Both the position numbers and the translations under genes were made by a program. The notes under the pieces are model-generated. The model did no database searches. It worked only from the letters and a program-made list of their open reading frames with translations, and was not told where the DNA came from. From positions 82,962,772 through 83,026,771 of the forward strand of contig CM039463.1 of NCBI GenBank assembly GCA_022414725.1: a DNA stretch of 64,000 bases. Reading direction: 5' to 3'. Positions within the stretch are counted from its first letter, which is position 1; every line of letters starts with the position of its first letter. Origin of the DNA: Microglena sp. YARC. Taxonomy: Eukaryota > Chlorophyta > Chlorophyceae > Chlamydomonadales > Chlamydomonadaceae. Shown piece by piece: positions 23,062-33,879 of this stretch.

Positions 23062-23660
23062 GTGAGTCACTAGGAGCCCTTGGACCTCGGCTGCCACCAA
23101 GGTACTACATGACGCGCGCTACTGCGCGGTAGCGCGCAAGGTTTTGATGCCCGACTGCGCATTTGACAGCGCGCAAGGTTTTGATGCCCGACTGCGCATT
23201 TGACAGCGCGCAAGGTTTTGATGCCCGACTGCGCATTTGACACAATTTTGTAAACCCCCTGTGGGCACAGCGTGCAGTATGTTTCGTGTACTTCGTTTCG
23301 TGTAGTTCATTTTCGTTTTAAGTTTAGTAAATAGGTGGCTTTAGTTTAGTTTGTAGCCAAAAGTGCAACGCAAAAGGAGGCAGTTGCGTCAAAAGTGCAA
23401 CTCAAAATGACAAAACGTAGTACCCTGGCTGCCAAAATGAGAGCATACACTAGCTCTCTGGCCTCCACATCCACCAAGTGCACACGCAGGAGTAGTCAGG
23501 TGAGATGAAAGTTAGAATGGATAGATGAGTGAGTGAGTGAGTTTTTGAATAAGGAAAAAAGTGAATTAGTGAATAATCATTGATTGATTGATTGATTGAT
23601 TGATTGGAGTACCATGGGCTGAGTAGGAGCGCATCCTTCTTGAACGGTGGTGAGTAGTCA
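23062..23660 (-). repeat. NPHP4 exon fragment duplicated into the intron, antisense
   Basis: Without the MITE, 23063-23605 matches 56687-56878, the 5' part of the last NPHP4 exon plus its upstream intron. Shared strings include GCATACACTAGCTCTCT, CCACATCCACCAAGTGCAC and GAAGTTAGAATGGAT. In this gene it lies antisense. It is followed at 23608-23655 by a copy of the end of exon j (GGCTGAGTAGGAGC ... GAACGGTGGTGAG), so the fragment sits between two copies of the exon edge. Confidence 0.75.
23098..23427 (+). mobile_element. hAT-like MITE, copy 2, with matching empty site
   Basis: The ends are CAAGGTACTAC and GTAGTACCCTG. The flanks are GCTGCCAC (23090-23097) and GCTGCCAA (23428-23435). The paralogous NPHP4 exon at 56714-56721 has a single GCTGCCAC followed by AATGAGAGC, exactly the pre-insertion sequence. 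Inside, a 42-bp unit (GCGCAAGGTTTTGATGCCCG...) is tandemly repeated three times. It is non-coding. Confidence 0.85.
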
Positions 23661-24682
23661 TTCAGGGTTTATGGGGGTTATGGTTATCATATCATAACCC
23701 CCCATATCATGAGGGGTTGATATGCCTATCTCATATCAACCCCTCTTCTCACATCCCCTTTCCTCCCCTCCCCTCCCCTCCCGCTCCCATCCTTGCCCCG
23801 GTCTATCCTATCCTGTCTAATCCAATCCAATCCTATCCAATCCTATCCTATCCTATCCTATCCTATCCTATCCTATCCTATCCTATCAAGTCCTATCAAG
23901 TCCTATCTTATCCTATCCTATCCGATCCAATCCTATCCTTTCCTATCCTATCCTACCCTATCCTACCCTATCCTATCCTATCCTATCAAGTCCTATCAAG
24001 TCCTATCAAGTCCTATCAAGTCCTATCCTATCCTATCCTATCCTATCCTATCCTATCCTATCAAGTCCTATCAAGTCCTATCCTATCAAGTCCTATCCTA
24101 TGCTATCCTATCCTATCCTATCCTATCCTATCCCATGAAATCCTATCCTATCCTATCCTATCCAGTCCAATCCTATGCTATCCTATCCTGTCGAATCCTA
24201 TCCTATCCTATCCTATCCTATCCTATCCTATCCTATCCTATCCTTTTCTATCCTATCCTATCCCATCCTATCCTATCCTATCCTATCATATCATATCCTA
24301 TCCTATCAAGTCCTATCAAGTCCTATCCTATCCTATCCTATCCTATCCTATCCTGTCCTATCCTATCCTATCCTTTCCTATCCTATCCAATCCAATCCTA
24401 TGCTATCCTATCCTGTCGAATCCTATCCTATCCTATCCTATCCTATCCTATCCTATCCTATCCTATCCTGTCCACTCCTATCTAATCCTATCCTATCCTA
24501 TCCTATCCTATCCCATGAAATCCTATCCTATCCTCTCCTATCCTATCCTATCCTATCCTATCCTATCCTACCCTATCCTGTCTTACCTAACACTACCCCT
24601 GAACCAGTCCTTGAACCTATCCCTGCGCCTTACCCCACACAATTCTCACAATCCTCACAACCCTCGTGCCCTATCCCTCCAG
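23661..24682. repeat. TCCTA pentanucleotide array
   Basis: About 800 bases (23790-24590) are near-pure TCCTA with TCAAG and TCCAA interruptions. The long open frames (SYPILSYP) are artefacts of a stop-free unit. A C-rich stretch then forms the polypyrimidine tract of the next exon. Confidence 0.9.
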
Positions 24683-24906
24683 GTGATTTCTTCACCAAGT
24701 TGCAGCAAGCTCAGAAGGTTGCGGGAGCTGAATTTGGGTCAAAGGGCGGAAAAGGCACCACTTTATCGCTCAAGGTCATTGACTCGCCCAATGTCTATAA
24801 GGTCACTATCTTTGCCACAAGCGCTGGTCCTGGGAAGGGCACTGGTTTGGATCAGATGTTGAGCCTCACAGCACGAGGTAGCTTGGATGGGGCGGCAACT
24901 GAACAG
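24683..24906 (+). CDS. Exon k: start of PLAT domain 2
   Basis: The acceptor is TCCCTCCAG|GTGATT and the donor is GAACAG|GTAAGC. It reads GDFFTKLQQAQKVAGAEFGS, then TTLSLKVIDSPNVYKVTIFA, then GTGLDQMLSLTARGSLDGAA and TEQ. YKVTIFATSAG-x-GKGTGLDQMLSLTARG is a clear PLAT first half (beta strand, T/S-x-x-G, GT-D). Phase 0 at the end. Confidence 0.8.
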
Positions 24907-26383
24907 GTAAGCGCCACTAGTGCTAGTCCTGGGAAGGGCACCGGTTTTGATCACGAGCTCAGCCTCACAGCACGAGGTAGCTTGGATGGAGCTGCAACTG
25001 AGCAGGTAAGCGCCACAAGGGTTTAGGGTTTAGCTTGGATGGGGCTGCAACTGAACAGGTGCGCGCATCAAGGGTTTAGGGTTTAGCTTGGATGGGGCTG
25101 CAACTGAACAGGTGCGTGCCTCAAGGGTTTAAGGTTGAGCTTGGATGGGGCTGCAACTGAACAGGTGAGTGTCACAAGGGTTTAGGGTTTAGCTTGGATG
25201 GGACTGCAACAGAACAGGTTGCAACTCCCCATCATATTCTTTATTTATTATCTATATCAATACCTCTACCTACATCTATATATATATATATATTGGGGAG
25301 TTTAATTGTATTAGGCATAGGGCCGGTAATAAAATTGAGTAGAGTATGCTAGAAACCCTTGAGGTTTCGAGATTATTGATATCTAAACCTGTTAAGTAAA
25401 GAACAGCTCCATAAGATCTCATAAAGGGCCACAAGGGTTTGGGGTTTAGCTTGGATGGGGCTGCAACTGAACAAGTGAGTGCCACCAGTGCCCTGGGAGG
25501 GGTTCAGTTCATCAATGCTTTTTCTTGTTAGCCCTTCCTGTCACAGTTGGGCAAGTAACTTATCCTATTTGATATACCCCTGGACTGTAACATACATGAG
25601 ACTGCAACTGAACAGGTGTGTGCCACAAGGGTGTAGGGTTGGATGGGGCTGCAACGGAGCAGGTGAGCGCCATAAGGGTTCAGGGTTTAGCTTGAATGGG
25701 GCTGCAACAGAGCAGGTGAGCGCCACAAGGGTTAAGGGTTACAATCAGCAAAGCCCATGCCCCCCTTTTGCGTTATAATGTTCAAGCTAAAGCGTTTAAG
25801 GCATTTCAGGTATATACAAGTTAATGTTCAAGTCAAGGCGTAAAATGTAAAAATTCTGCTCCCCCACCTTGTAGGGACTAAAGCTACTAGTGGACACAAT
25901 CATCAAAGCCCATGCCCCCCTGTTACGTTAAAATCTCCAAGTTAAGGCATTCATGGCATTCAAAATATTTAAAGTGTTCAAGTTAATGTTCAAGTTAATG
26001 TTCAAGTTAAGGAGCTATAATGTTCAATTTCTGCTCCCACACCTTGCAGGGATGGAAGCTACCTGTCGGCACAATCAGTAAAGCCCATGCCCTCCTCCTC
26101 TGTTATATAATGTTCAAGTTAAGGTGTTCAAGGCGTTCAAGGCATTTAAGGTGTTCAAGTTAATGTTCATGTTAATGTTCAAGTTAGGGTGCTATAATGT
26201 TCAATTTCTGCTCCCCCACCTTGCAGGGATGGAAGGTACCCGTGGGTACAACCAGTAAAGCCCATGCCCACCTGTTGCGTCATATAATGTTCAAGTTAAG
26301 GCGTTCAATGCATTTAAGGCGTTCATGTTAATGTTCAAGTTAAGGCGCTATAATGTTCAATTTCTGCCCCCCCCACCTTGCAG
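24907..26383 (+). repeat. Donor-side then acceptor-side arrays
   Basis: Copies of AGCTTGGATGGGGCTGCAAC TGAACAGGTGAG recur at least eight times to 25720, often followed by AAGGGTTTAGGG. Then CCTTGCAGGGATGGAAG with GGTACAATCAGCAAAGCCCA, the start of exon l, recurs about three times (26046, 26224 and partial copies) separated by GTTCAAGTTAA repeats. Both edges of the intron have therefore been multiplied. Confidence 0.85.
25501..25600 (+). mobile_element. Dispersed element with microsatellite end, copy 1
   Basis: GGTTCAGTTCATCAATGCTT, GCCCTTCCTGTCAC and CCCCTGGACTGTAACATACA are shared with copies near 29818, 33579 and 36080. Here the CATACAT end is short; in the other three it opens into hundreds of bases of ACAT or ACAC repeat. 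No terminal inverted repeats are evident. Confidence 0.6.
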
Positions 26384-26581
26384 GAATGGAAGGTACCCGC
26401 GGGTACAATCAGCAAAGCCCATGCCCCCTTCATCCTAGAGTCTTTGGAGAACCTAGGGGACCTCACTCAGCTTGTCCTCACAACCGTGCAGCGAGCGCTG
26501 CTGCTAACACGGCTGCAGTGTGTTGAGGTGGTGCGAGTTGCGGATGGAAAACACTTCCTCTTCATGGGGGCAGATTTGCAG
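26384..26581 (+). CDS. Exon l: end of PLAT domain 2
   Basis: Exactly 66 codons in phase 0 with acceptor CCTTGCAG and donor TTGCAG|GTCGGT. It reads EWKVPAGTISKAHAPFILES, then LENLGDLTQLVLTTVQRALL and CVEVVRVADGKHFLFMGADL. LENLGDLTQLVLTTV...VEVV...GKHFLF matches the core of PLAT domains (D-LG-x-L-x-x-L/V, then VEV and a beta strand). Confidence 0.8.
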
Positions 26582-27313
26582 GTCGGTGTATTTTCGTGCC
26601 CCCTACCCCACCCCACCCTCAGTGCTCCCTCCCCTCCCCACTCGCCCCACCCCTCCCCTCTTCATGGGAGCAGACTTGCACGTCGGTGTGGTTTTGTGCC
26701 CCTTCCCCCTCCCCTACCCCACCCCACCCCAGTGCCCCCTCCCCTCCCCACTCGCCCCACCCCTCCCCTCTTCATGGGAGCAGACTTGCAGGCCGGTGTG
26801 GTTTTGTGCCCCCTCCCCTTCCCCCTCCCCTACCCCACCCCACCCCCAGTGCCCCTCCCCTCCCCCACTGGCCCCACCCCTCCCCTCTTCATGGGAGCAG
26901 ACTTGCAGGTCGGTGTGTTTTTGTGCCCCCTCCCCTTCCCCCTCCCCTACCCACCCCACCCCCAGTGCCCCCACCCCTTCCCACTCGCCCCACCCCTCCC
27001 CTCTTCATGGGAGCAGACTTGCAGGTCAGTTTGTAATTTTTAATTTCCAGGGTCACAACACTCTTTAATTTCCAGGTTCTCAACACACACACTCCCCCCC
27101 CTTCAACACACACACACTCCCCACCCCACCCCACGCCCCTCCCTCCCCACCCCACCACACACCATCCCCACACCACACATACTCAGGTTGTGGCAACACA
27201 ACACACACACACTCCCCCCCCCCCTTGAACACACACACATACTCCCCACACCATCCCACGCCCCTCCCTCCTCACACCACCCCACACCATACCCGTACAC
27301 CCCACACAATCAG
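26582..27313 (+). repeat. Donor-side array then C/A-rich intron
   Basis: Four further copies of TTCATGGGAGCAGACTTGCAG|GTCGG are spaced 110-120 bp apart by CCCCTCCCC DNA (26660-27030), all keeping GT. Then ACACACACTCCCC repeats run up to the next acceptor, with AGGTTGTGGCAACAC at 27184 as one copy of the next exon start. Confidence 0.8.
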
Positions 27314-27389
27314 GTTGTGACGACAGATGAGCAGTCCGCTACAATTGTTCCAGCTTCAGCTGACATATTCAAGATATCAACATTCACAG
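27314..27389 (+). CDS. Exon m
   Basis: The acceptor is CACAATCAG and the donor is TTCACAG|GTGTGT. Its 25 codons plus one base read VVTTDEQSATIVPASADIFK ISTFT. It links PLAT domain 2 to the next PLAT. The phase-1 end matches exon n. Confidence 0.75.
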
Positions 27390-27474
27390 GTGTGTGTGTA
27401 GGTGTGAGCGTATGTGCATGCATGTGTGTGTGTTTTGTGTGTGTGAGAGAGCGTATGTGCATGCATGCATTTGT

Positions 27475-27505
<31 letters not shown>

Positions 27506-28785
27506 GGGGGGGGGGCTAACAGTTTTTGAGTGTGCAATGAGTATGTTATGAGTGCGTCGTGTGTATGTTGAGAGTATTAACACATGTTCCTGAGCGTCCT
27601 CGGATGTTGCAGGAACCCTGGAGGATGCATCAACAGATGCATGAAATTCGAATTCAAATACAAAAGGTTCAAATTCGAATTCAAGATATTTAACCTCCAC
27701 AGGGACCCTGGAGGATGCATCGACTGATGCGTCAAATTCAAATTCAAAAGGTTTAAATTCTCATTCAAGATATTCAACCTCCACAGGGACCCTGGAGGAT
27801 GCATCGACAGGTGCCTCAAATTCAAATTCAAAAGGTTCAAATTCTCATTCAAGATATTCAACCTCCTCAGGGACCCTGGAGGATACATCAACATGTTGAT
27901 ATCAACCTCATTCAAATTCAAATTCAAAAGGTTCAAATTACCATCCAATATATTCAACCTCCACAGGGACCCTCAGGGATACCTTGACAGATGCCATTCC
28001 CTCATAGTAAAAGATATCCAGCCAAATTTAAAATTCAAAATTCAAGATATCCAACCAAATTCAAGCATTGAAAATCAAGATGTCCAGCCAAATTCAAATT
28101 AAAAAAGGTTCAATTACTAGGGGGCGGCAAATAGATCTATATTGCCCCAAAATATAGATCTATATAGATCTATATATAGCAAATAGATATCTTGTGTATA
28201 TCTACAACATATGCAGTTACATCAGATAGACACGGAAAAATCCAGTCGAAGCGCCTGCAATATGATATGGTGCCCTATGCCATAATTGTTATACCAGATT
28301 TTGATTTTTGTAAGGTGCCCTATGCCGATTTTCAAAAATCCAGCTTCACCAATATAGATCTATATAAATCTATATAGATCTATCTCTATATAGATGGATG
28401 CCTCTCCCTACAAATTACCATTCAAGATATTTAACCTCCACAGGGACCCTCAGGGAGACCTTGACAGATGCCTATCCCTCATAGTAAAAGATATCCAACC
28501 AAATTACAATTCAAAAATTCACGATATCCAACCAAATTCAAACATTCAAAAATCAAGATAGCCAGCCAAATTCAAATTCAAAAAGGTTCAAATTCAAAAT
28601 TCGAGATTTTTAACCTCCACAAGAACCCTCAAGGATGCATCGACAGATGCCTATCCCTCATAGTAAAAGATATCCAACCAAATTTAAAATTCAAAATTCA
28701 AGATGTGCAACCAAATTCAAAATTCAAGATATCCCACCAAATTCAAATGGCTCAAATTCAAAATTCGAGATATCAACCTCCACAG
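27390..28785 (+). repeat. Acceptor-side array before exon n
   Basis: After GT-rich DNA and a G run (27489-27515), the acceptor and exon start CCACAGGGACCCTGGAGGAT with GCATCGACAGATGC recur at about 27607, 27695, 27787, 27868, 27962, 28440 and 28620. They are interleaved with AAATTCAAATTCAAAAGG repeats. A block of AGATCTATAT palindromic repeats lies at 28125-28400. Most copies keep AG. Confidence 0.85.
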
Positions 28786-29297
28786 GAACCCTCAAGGATG
28801 CATCGACAGATGCCCGAGTCTACGTGGATTTATTTGGGGACTCAGGCCATCTCCAGGATCTATTCCTTCGTGATTCTGGTGACAACTTCAATGGAGGTCA
28901 GCAAGATACCTTTTTCTTCGCCAACCCTGGGATCGGAACTCTCACCAGCCTGGGCATCAGTCACGATGACTCCGGTGCATCGCCGAATTGGTACTTGGAT
29001 CGTGTGGAGGTCACAGACACGTCCTTGGGTCGCACATATGTCTTCCAATGCAGAAACTGGTTGGGTATGGACAGCACACCAGATGCGGTGTTAAGCAGGG
29101 TGTTGTACCCTGCGCACATCCTCGAGGACTCTGACACTAAGCCTGGGGCTGCCAAGGCAGCAGGCACTAAGGGAGGTGCTGTAGTTGAGTCCCCTCCTGC
29201 CTCTTCCGCTATGTACCACGTCATCTTGCATGGCCAAGACGACAGGGCTCAGCCCTGGCACGCGGCTGAAAGTATGGAGCTGATGGGTATCGTGCAG
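28786..29297 (+). CDS. Exon n: PLAT domain 3
   Basis: The acceptor is CTCCACAG|GAACCC and the donor is GTGCAG|GTAGGA. Its 170 codons contain the clearest PLAT domain of the window: ARVYVDLFGDSGHLQDLFLR, then QQDTFFFANPGIGTLTSLGI, then SHDDSGASPNWYLDRVEVTD and FQCRNWLG. The D-x-F...G-x-LT-x-L-x-ISHDDSG-x-x-P-x-WYLD-x-VEV signature is diagnostic. After a linker (GTKGGAVVESPPASSAM) a further strand set, MYHVILHGQDDRAQPWHAAE, begins. PLAT domains bind membranes or partner proteins. Confidence 0.9.
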
Positions 29298-29499
29298 GTA
29301 GGAGAATGGTTGCCACTTTTTTTTGTGCGTCGCGTTGCCATGCAGCGACGGAATTCCCTCGCTGCATGGCCTTTTCCGCCATGTATCACATCGTTTTGCA
29401 TGGCCAGGACAACAGGGCTCAGCCCTGGCACGCGGCTGAAAGTATGGAGCTGGTGGGCATCGTGCAGGTTTGGGGAGGAAGGGGATGCAGGGAGTAAAG

Positions 29500-29530
<31 letters not shown>

Positions 29531-30114
29531 GGGGGGGTAGGAGGGGATGAAGGGTAGCAGGAAGGTTGAGTCCCCTTCTGCTTCTATCGCCATGTACCAC
29601 GTCATCTTGCATGGCCGAGACGACAGGCTTAGCCCTGGCACGCGGCTGAAAGTATGGAGCTGGTGGGCAGGGAGGGGAGGAGGGGGGGGGGGGGGGGGGG
29701 GGGATGAAGGGTAGGGAAAGGTTTGCCCCCTTAAGTTAGGCCTCCACGTAAGTTAGCCTTCACCAAAGCAAAAACTAAACCCACCTAGACCCTGAATCCT
29801 AAACCTCTGCATCGTGCAGCCCTTCCTGCCACGTTTAGGCTACTCCCTTAAGCTTATTTGGCCTACCCCTGGACTGTAACATACATAATTACATGCATAC
29901 ATATATGCATACATACATACATACATACATACATACATACATACATACATACATACATACATACATGCATACATACATACATACATACATACATACATGC
30001 ATGCATGCATGCATACATACATACATACATACATTCATACATACATACATACATACATACATACATACATACATGCATACATACACATACCTATATACAT
30101 ACATACGTACGCAG
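29298..30114 (+). repeat. Donor-side array, G runs, dispersed element and ACAT repeats
   Basis: Two more copies of CATGTACCACGTCATCTTGC ... GAAAGTATGGAGCTGGTGGG (29376-29470 and 29585-29670) repeat the end of exon n. They are separated by G homopolymers (29514-29537, 29684-29703). At 29818-29886 a dispersed element runs into about 200 bases of CATA repeat. Confidence 0.85.
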
Positions 30115-30243
30115 GATGACATCATTTCCTCGGGGATCATAATTTTAGACACTGGTCGATGTGGAACCAACCTGCAGTGCGACCAAGAGTATGTCCGTCT
30201 CCTTCAGAATGCCTTCGTTGAGGAGAAGGATGGAGAGCCTGAG
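30115..30243 (+). CDS. Exon o
   Basis: The acceptor is CGTACGCAG, directly after the CATA repeat, and the donor is CCTGAG|GTGTGA. It has 43 codons in phase 0: DDIISSGIIILDTGRCGTNL, then QCDQEYVRLLQNAFVEEKDG and EPE. It lies between two PLAT units and may be part of a divergent one. The microsatellite serves as its acceptor region. Confidence 0.7.
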
Positions 30244-30246
30244 GTG

Positions 30247-30298
<52 letters not shown>

Positions 30299-31156
30299 AG
30301 ACTGATTGATGGATGGATGGATAGATGGATGGATGGATGAATGGATTGTTTTAACCCAAACCTGTACCCAAATCCAAACCCAAACCCAAACCCTAACAGG
30401 CAAACCTGTACCCAAATCCAAACCCTGACCGGCAAACCTGTACCCAAATCCGAACTCAAACCCTGACCAGCAAACCTGTACCCAAATCCAAACCCAAACC
30501 CTAACCAGCAAACCTGTACCCAAATCCAAAAACAAAACCAAGTCCATGCTCTTGTCAACATTCCCACACAGATGGAACCCTAAACACTCAACCCTAAACC
30601 CTTCAACATCCCCACCCAGATGCAACCCTATACCCTAAACCCTTCAACATCCCCACCCAGATGCAACCCTATACCCTAAACCCTTCAACATCCCCACCCA
30701 GATGCAACCCTATACCCTAAACCCTTCAACATCCCCACCCAGATGCAACCCTATACCCTAAACCCTTCAACATCCCCACCCAGATGCAACCCTATACCCT
30801 AAACCCTTCAGCATCCCCACCCAGATGCAACCCTATACAATATACCCTTCAACATCCCCACCCAGATGCAAACCTAAACCCTAAAACCCTAAACCTGGGC
30901 CCTAAACCCTGGCAACCTATACCCCTAAACCTTCAACATCCCCACCCAGATGCAAACCTTCCTTGTGACTGTTTACAAGACAGCGTGCACAAGCCCTAAA
31001 CCCTGGAAGACAGCTGTACACAAACCCTAAACCCTTCAACATCCCCACCCAGATGCAAACCTTCCATGTGACTGTTAACAAGACAGCTGTGCACAAACCC
31101 TAAACCCTACAAGACAGCTGTGCACAAACCCTAAACCCTTCAACATCCCAACTCAG
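30244..31156 (+). repeat. TGAT repeat and acceptor-side array
   Basis: After GATT/GGAT repeats and AACCTGTACCCAAATCC units, the acceptor with the start of exon p (CATCCCCACCCAGATGCAA) recurs about ten times between 30540 and 31060, mostly every 40 bases with CCCTAAACCCTTCAA between. Some copies continue to CTTGTGACTGTTTACAAGAC. Nearly all keep CAG. The CCCTAAACCC filler resembles telomere repeat. Confidence 0.85.
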
Positions 31157-31266
31157 ATGCAAACCTTCCTCGTGACTGTTTACAAGACCGCCGTGCACCA
31201 AGCCAATGCAGGCTGGGCAGCAAGTACTTCTCCGAGGGAAGTGAGCATTGTGCTTCATGGAGACAG
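31157..31266 (+). CDS. Exon p: start of PLAT domain 4
   Basis: The acceptor is CCAACTCAG|ATGC and the donor is GGAGACAG|GTACAG. Its 36 codons plus two bases read MQTFLVTVYKTAVHQANAGW, then AASTSPREVSIVLHGD. The FLVTVYKT ... EVSIVLHGD pattern is the opening pair of PLAT strands. Phase 2 at the end. Confidence 0.75.
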
Positions 31267-31405
31267 GTACAGCTGCTGGTGGTGGTGGTGCTGAGGTGCT
31301 GGAGGTGCTGGGGGTGTGGGTGCTTGGGTGGTGGTGAGGTGCTGGGAATGTGTGGTGCTGGGGGTGTGGGGTGCTGGGGTGCTGTGCTGTGTGATAGGGG
31401 GCCTG

Positions 31406-31437
<32 letters not shown>

Positions 31438-32139
31438 CAAGTAGTACCCCGAGGGAAGTGAGCATCGTGCTTCATGGAGACAGGTACAGCTGCTGGGGTG
31501 CTGAGGTGCTGGAGGGATGGTGGGGTACCGGAGGGTGGCTGGGGTGATAGGGGGGGGGGGCAGCAAGTAGTACCCCGAGGGAAGTGAGCATCGTGCTTCA
31601 TGGAGACAGGTACAGCTGCTGGGGTGCTGAGGTGCTGGAGGGATGGTGGTACTGGAGGGGTGCTGGGTGATAGGGGGGGGGGGGGGGAGGGCAGCAAGTA
31701 GTACCCCGAGGGAAGTGAGCATCGTGCTTCATGAAGACAGGGTACAGCTGCTGGGGTGCTGGGGTGCCGAGGTGCTGAAGGGATGGTGGGGTGCTGTAGG
31801 GGTGCTGGGGTGATAGGGGGGGGGGGGGGGGGGGGGGGGGGGCAGCAAGTAGTACCCCGAGGGAAGTGAAACACCGTGCTTCATGGAGACAGGTACAGCT
31901 GCTGGGGTGCTGTTGGGGAAGCTGGGGTGCTGGGTGTGGGGTGCTGTGCTGTGGTGCTTCTATTGCAATGATGTGGTTATTCTACTTGACTATCTATATT
32001 ATGTCGGCTTTGGGCTATACCAGGCCATGCAAGACCGGACCATGCTAAACCATATCATATCATATCATATCATATCATAACATATCATATCATATCATAT
32101 CATATCATATCATACATGTGCACCCCTGCTGCATTACCA
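31267..32139 (+). repeat. Donor-side array of exon p and G runs
   Basis: Four copies of GGAAGTGAGCATCGTGCTTC ATG(G/A)AGACAG|GTACAG follow at about 31490, 31610, 31740 and 31890. They are spaced by GGTGCTGGGG repeats and G homopolymers. All keep the GTACAG donor except the fourth (CAGGGTACAG). Then CATAT repeats (32045-32113) lead to the next acceptor. Confidence 0.85.
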
Positions 32140-32147
32140 GGTCCACC

Positions 32148-32309
32148 TGGTGGGGGGAAGCTACCCTCCAGTGAGCTACCCTCCACAAGCCAGATCTCCT
32201 AGGGTTTAGGTTGTAGGGTTTAGGGGTTTAGGATATAAGGTTTAGGGTTTAGGGTATAGGAGATCTGGCTTGTGGAGGGTAGCTCACTGGAGGGTAGCTT
32301 CCCCCCTCC
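32148..32309. mobile_element. Foldback element, copy 2, inserted at a splice acceptor
   Basis: The arms GGGGGGAAGCTACCCTCC and AGTGAGCTACCCTCCACA recur inverted at 32259-32307 around a loop of TTTAGGG repeats. GGTCCACC occurs on both sides (32140-32147 and 32310-32317), an exact 8-bp target duplication. Before insertion the site read TTACCAG|GTCCACCGCC, an intron-exon boundary, so the element split an exon copy from its acceptor. Confidence 0.85.
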
Positions 32310-32396
32310 GGTCCACCGCCACTAAGAGCCTCATCAACTCCATCAGCACATTCATTCCGATGAGGGAATCGTTGTTCACCCACCTGCAAGATGTTG
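32310..32396 (+). pseudogene. Exon q copy 1, interrupted by the foldback element
   Basis: TCCACCGCCACTAAGAGCCT and the following bases (SLINSISTFIPM, ESLFTH) resemble exon q at 35648 (agcctca ... gtcttcac). The acceptor is now 162 bases upstream, beyond the transposon. No donor is visible before CACCAACACC repeats begin. It could still be included with the hairpin, but I treat it as a broken duplicate. Confidence 0.55.
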
Positions 32397-33578
32397 TGCA
32401 AGAAGATGGAGATAATCAACCATTGAACCACACCCACTACCACCAACACCACCACCAAACCAACAACCACCACCAACAACAACACCAGCCTCTACCACCA
32501 CCACCACACCAGCTACCACCACACCAACAACACCAGCCTCTACCCACCACGCACCAACACCACTACCACCAACAACAACACACCAGCCTCTACCCACCAA
32601 CACAACCACCAACACCAGCACCAGCCTCTACCACCACACCAAGCCACCACACCAACACCAGCGTCTACCCACCACCACCAACCCACCAACACCAACACCA
32701 GCCTCTACCCACCACCACCACCACCAACTACCACCACCACCACCAACACCAGCCTCTACCCACCACCACCAACTACACCACCAACACCAACACCAGCCTC
32801 TACCACCACCACCAAACTACCAACACCAACACCAGCCTTCTACCACCAACATCAACACGAGCTACCACCACAACCATCACCACCGACACGAGCTACCACC
32901 AACACCAGCCTCACCACCACCACCACCACCACTACCACCACCAACACCAACAACACAGCCTCTACCCACCACCACACCACCAACTACCACCAACACCAGC
33001 CTCTACCCACCACCACCACCACCAACTACCACCAACACAACAAACACACCTTCTATACACGAGCTACACCAACCACACAGCTACCACCAACACCAACCCA
33101 CCAACACGAGCTACCACCACAACACCAGCCTCTACCACCACAACACCACTACCAACTACCAACCACCAACAACAACAGCCTCTACCACACCAACACACCA
33201 CCACCACCAACTACCCAACACCAACCACACCACAGCCTCTACCCACCAACACCAACTACCAACACCACACCAACACAGCCTCTACCCACCACCACCACAA
33301 CTACCAACCACACCACCAACAGCCTCTAACCACTACAACGACCACACCACCGACACCACCACCAAGCACCCAACACCACCACCACCAGGCCTCTACCCAC
33401 AACAACACAACTACCACCACGTACAACACCAAACACCAGCCTCTACCACCAACAACCAAACCAACTACCACCACACCAGTCCACCCACCACAAGCTTTAC
33501 CACCACCGACCTAGACACCACTACCACCACCAGCCTCAACAGCTCCAGCAGCACATTCATGTCAGGCCCCGGTGGTAA
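32397..33578. repeat. CACCAACACCAGCCTCTAC minisatellite
   Basis: About 1.1 kb of ACCACCAACACC with a recurring CCAGCCTCTACC. Near the end (33530-33560) AGCCTCAACAGCTCCAGCAG and CACATTCATG again resemble the start of exon q. The CCTCTACC units may descend from it. The stop-free frame is not coding. Confidence 0.8.
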
Positions 33579-33848
33579 AACAATTGTTTGGGGTTCAGTT
33601 CATCAGCATTTGTTTTGTTTTAGCCCCTCCTGATATCACGGTTGGGAAAGATCCTTTCGCCTATTTGGCCTACACCTGGACTGGAATGCCGTACACATAC
33701 ACACATACACATACACACATACACGTAAACACACACAAACACTACACATCTACATACCACACTGCAAATACCATACACATAACACACATACACATACAGG
33801 ACATACACGTAACACACACAACTACACTCCTACATTACCACACTGTAA

Positions 33849-33879
<31 letters not shown>

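Noticed and set aside
23717..24862. 381-codon SYPILSYP open frame
   Set aside because: The TCCTA pentamer cycles through all frames without stops. Only the last part overlaps a real exon, in its own frame.
32270..33514. 414-codon His/Thr-rich open frame
   Set aside because: It starts inside a transposon and continues through CACCAACACC repeat.
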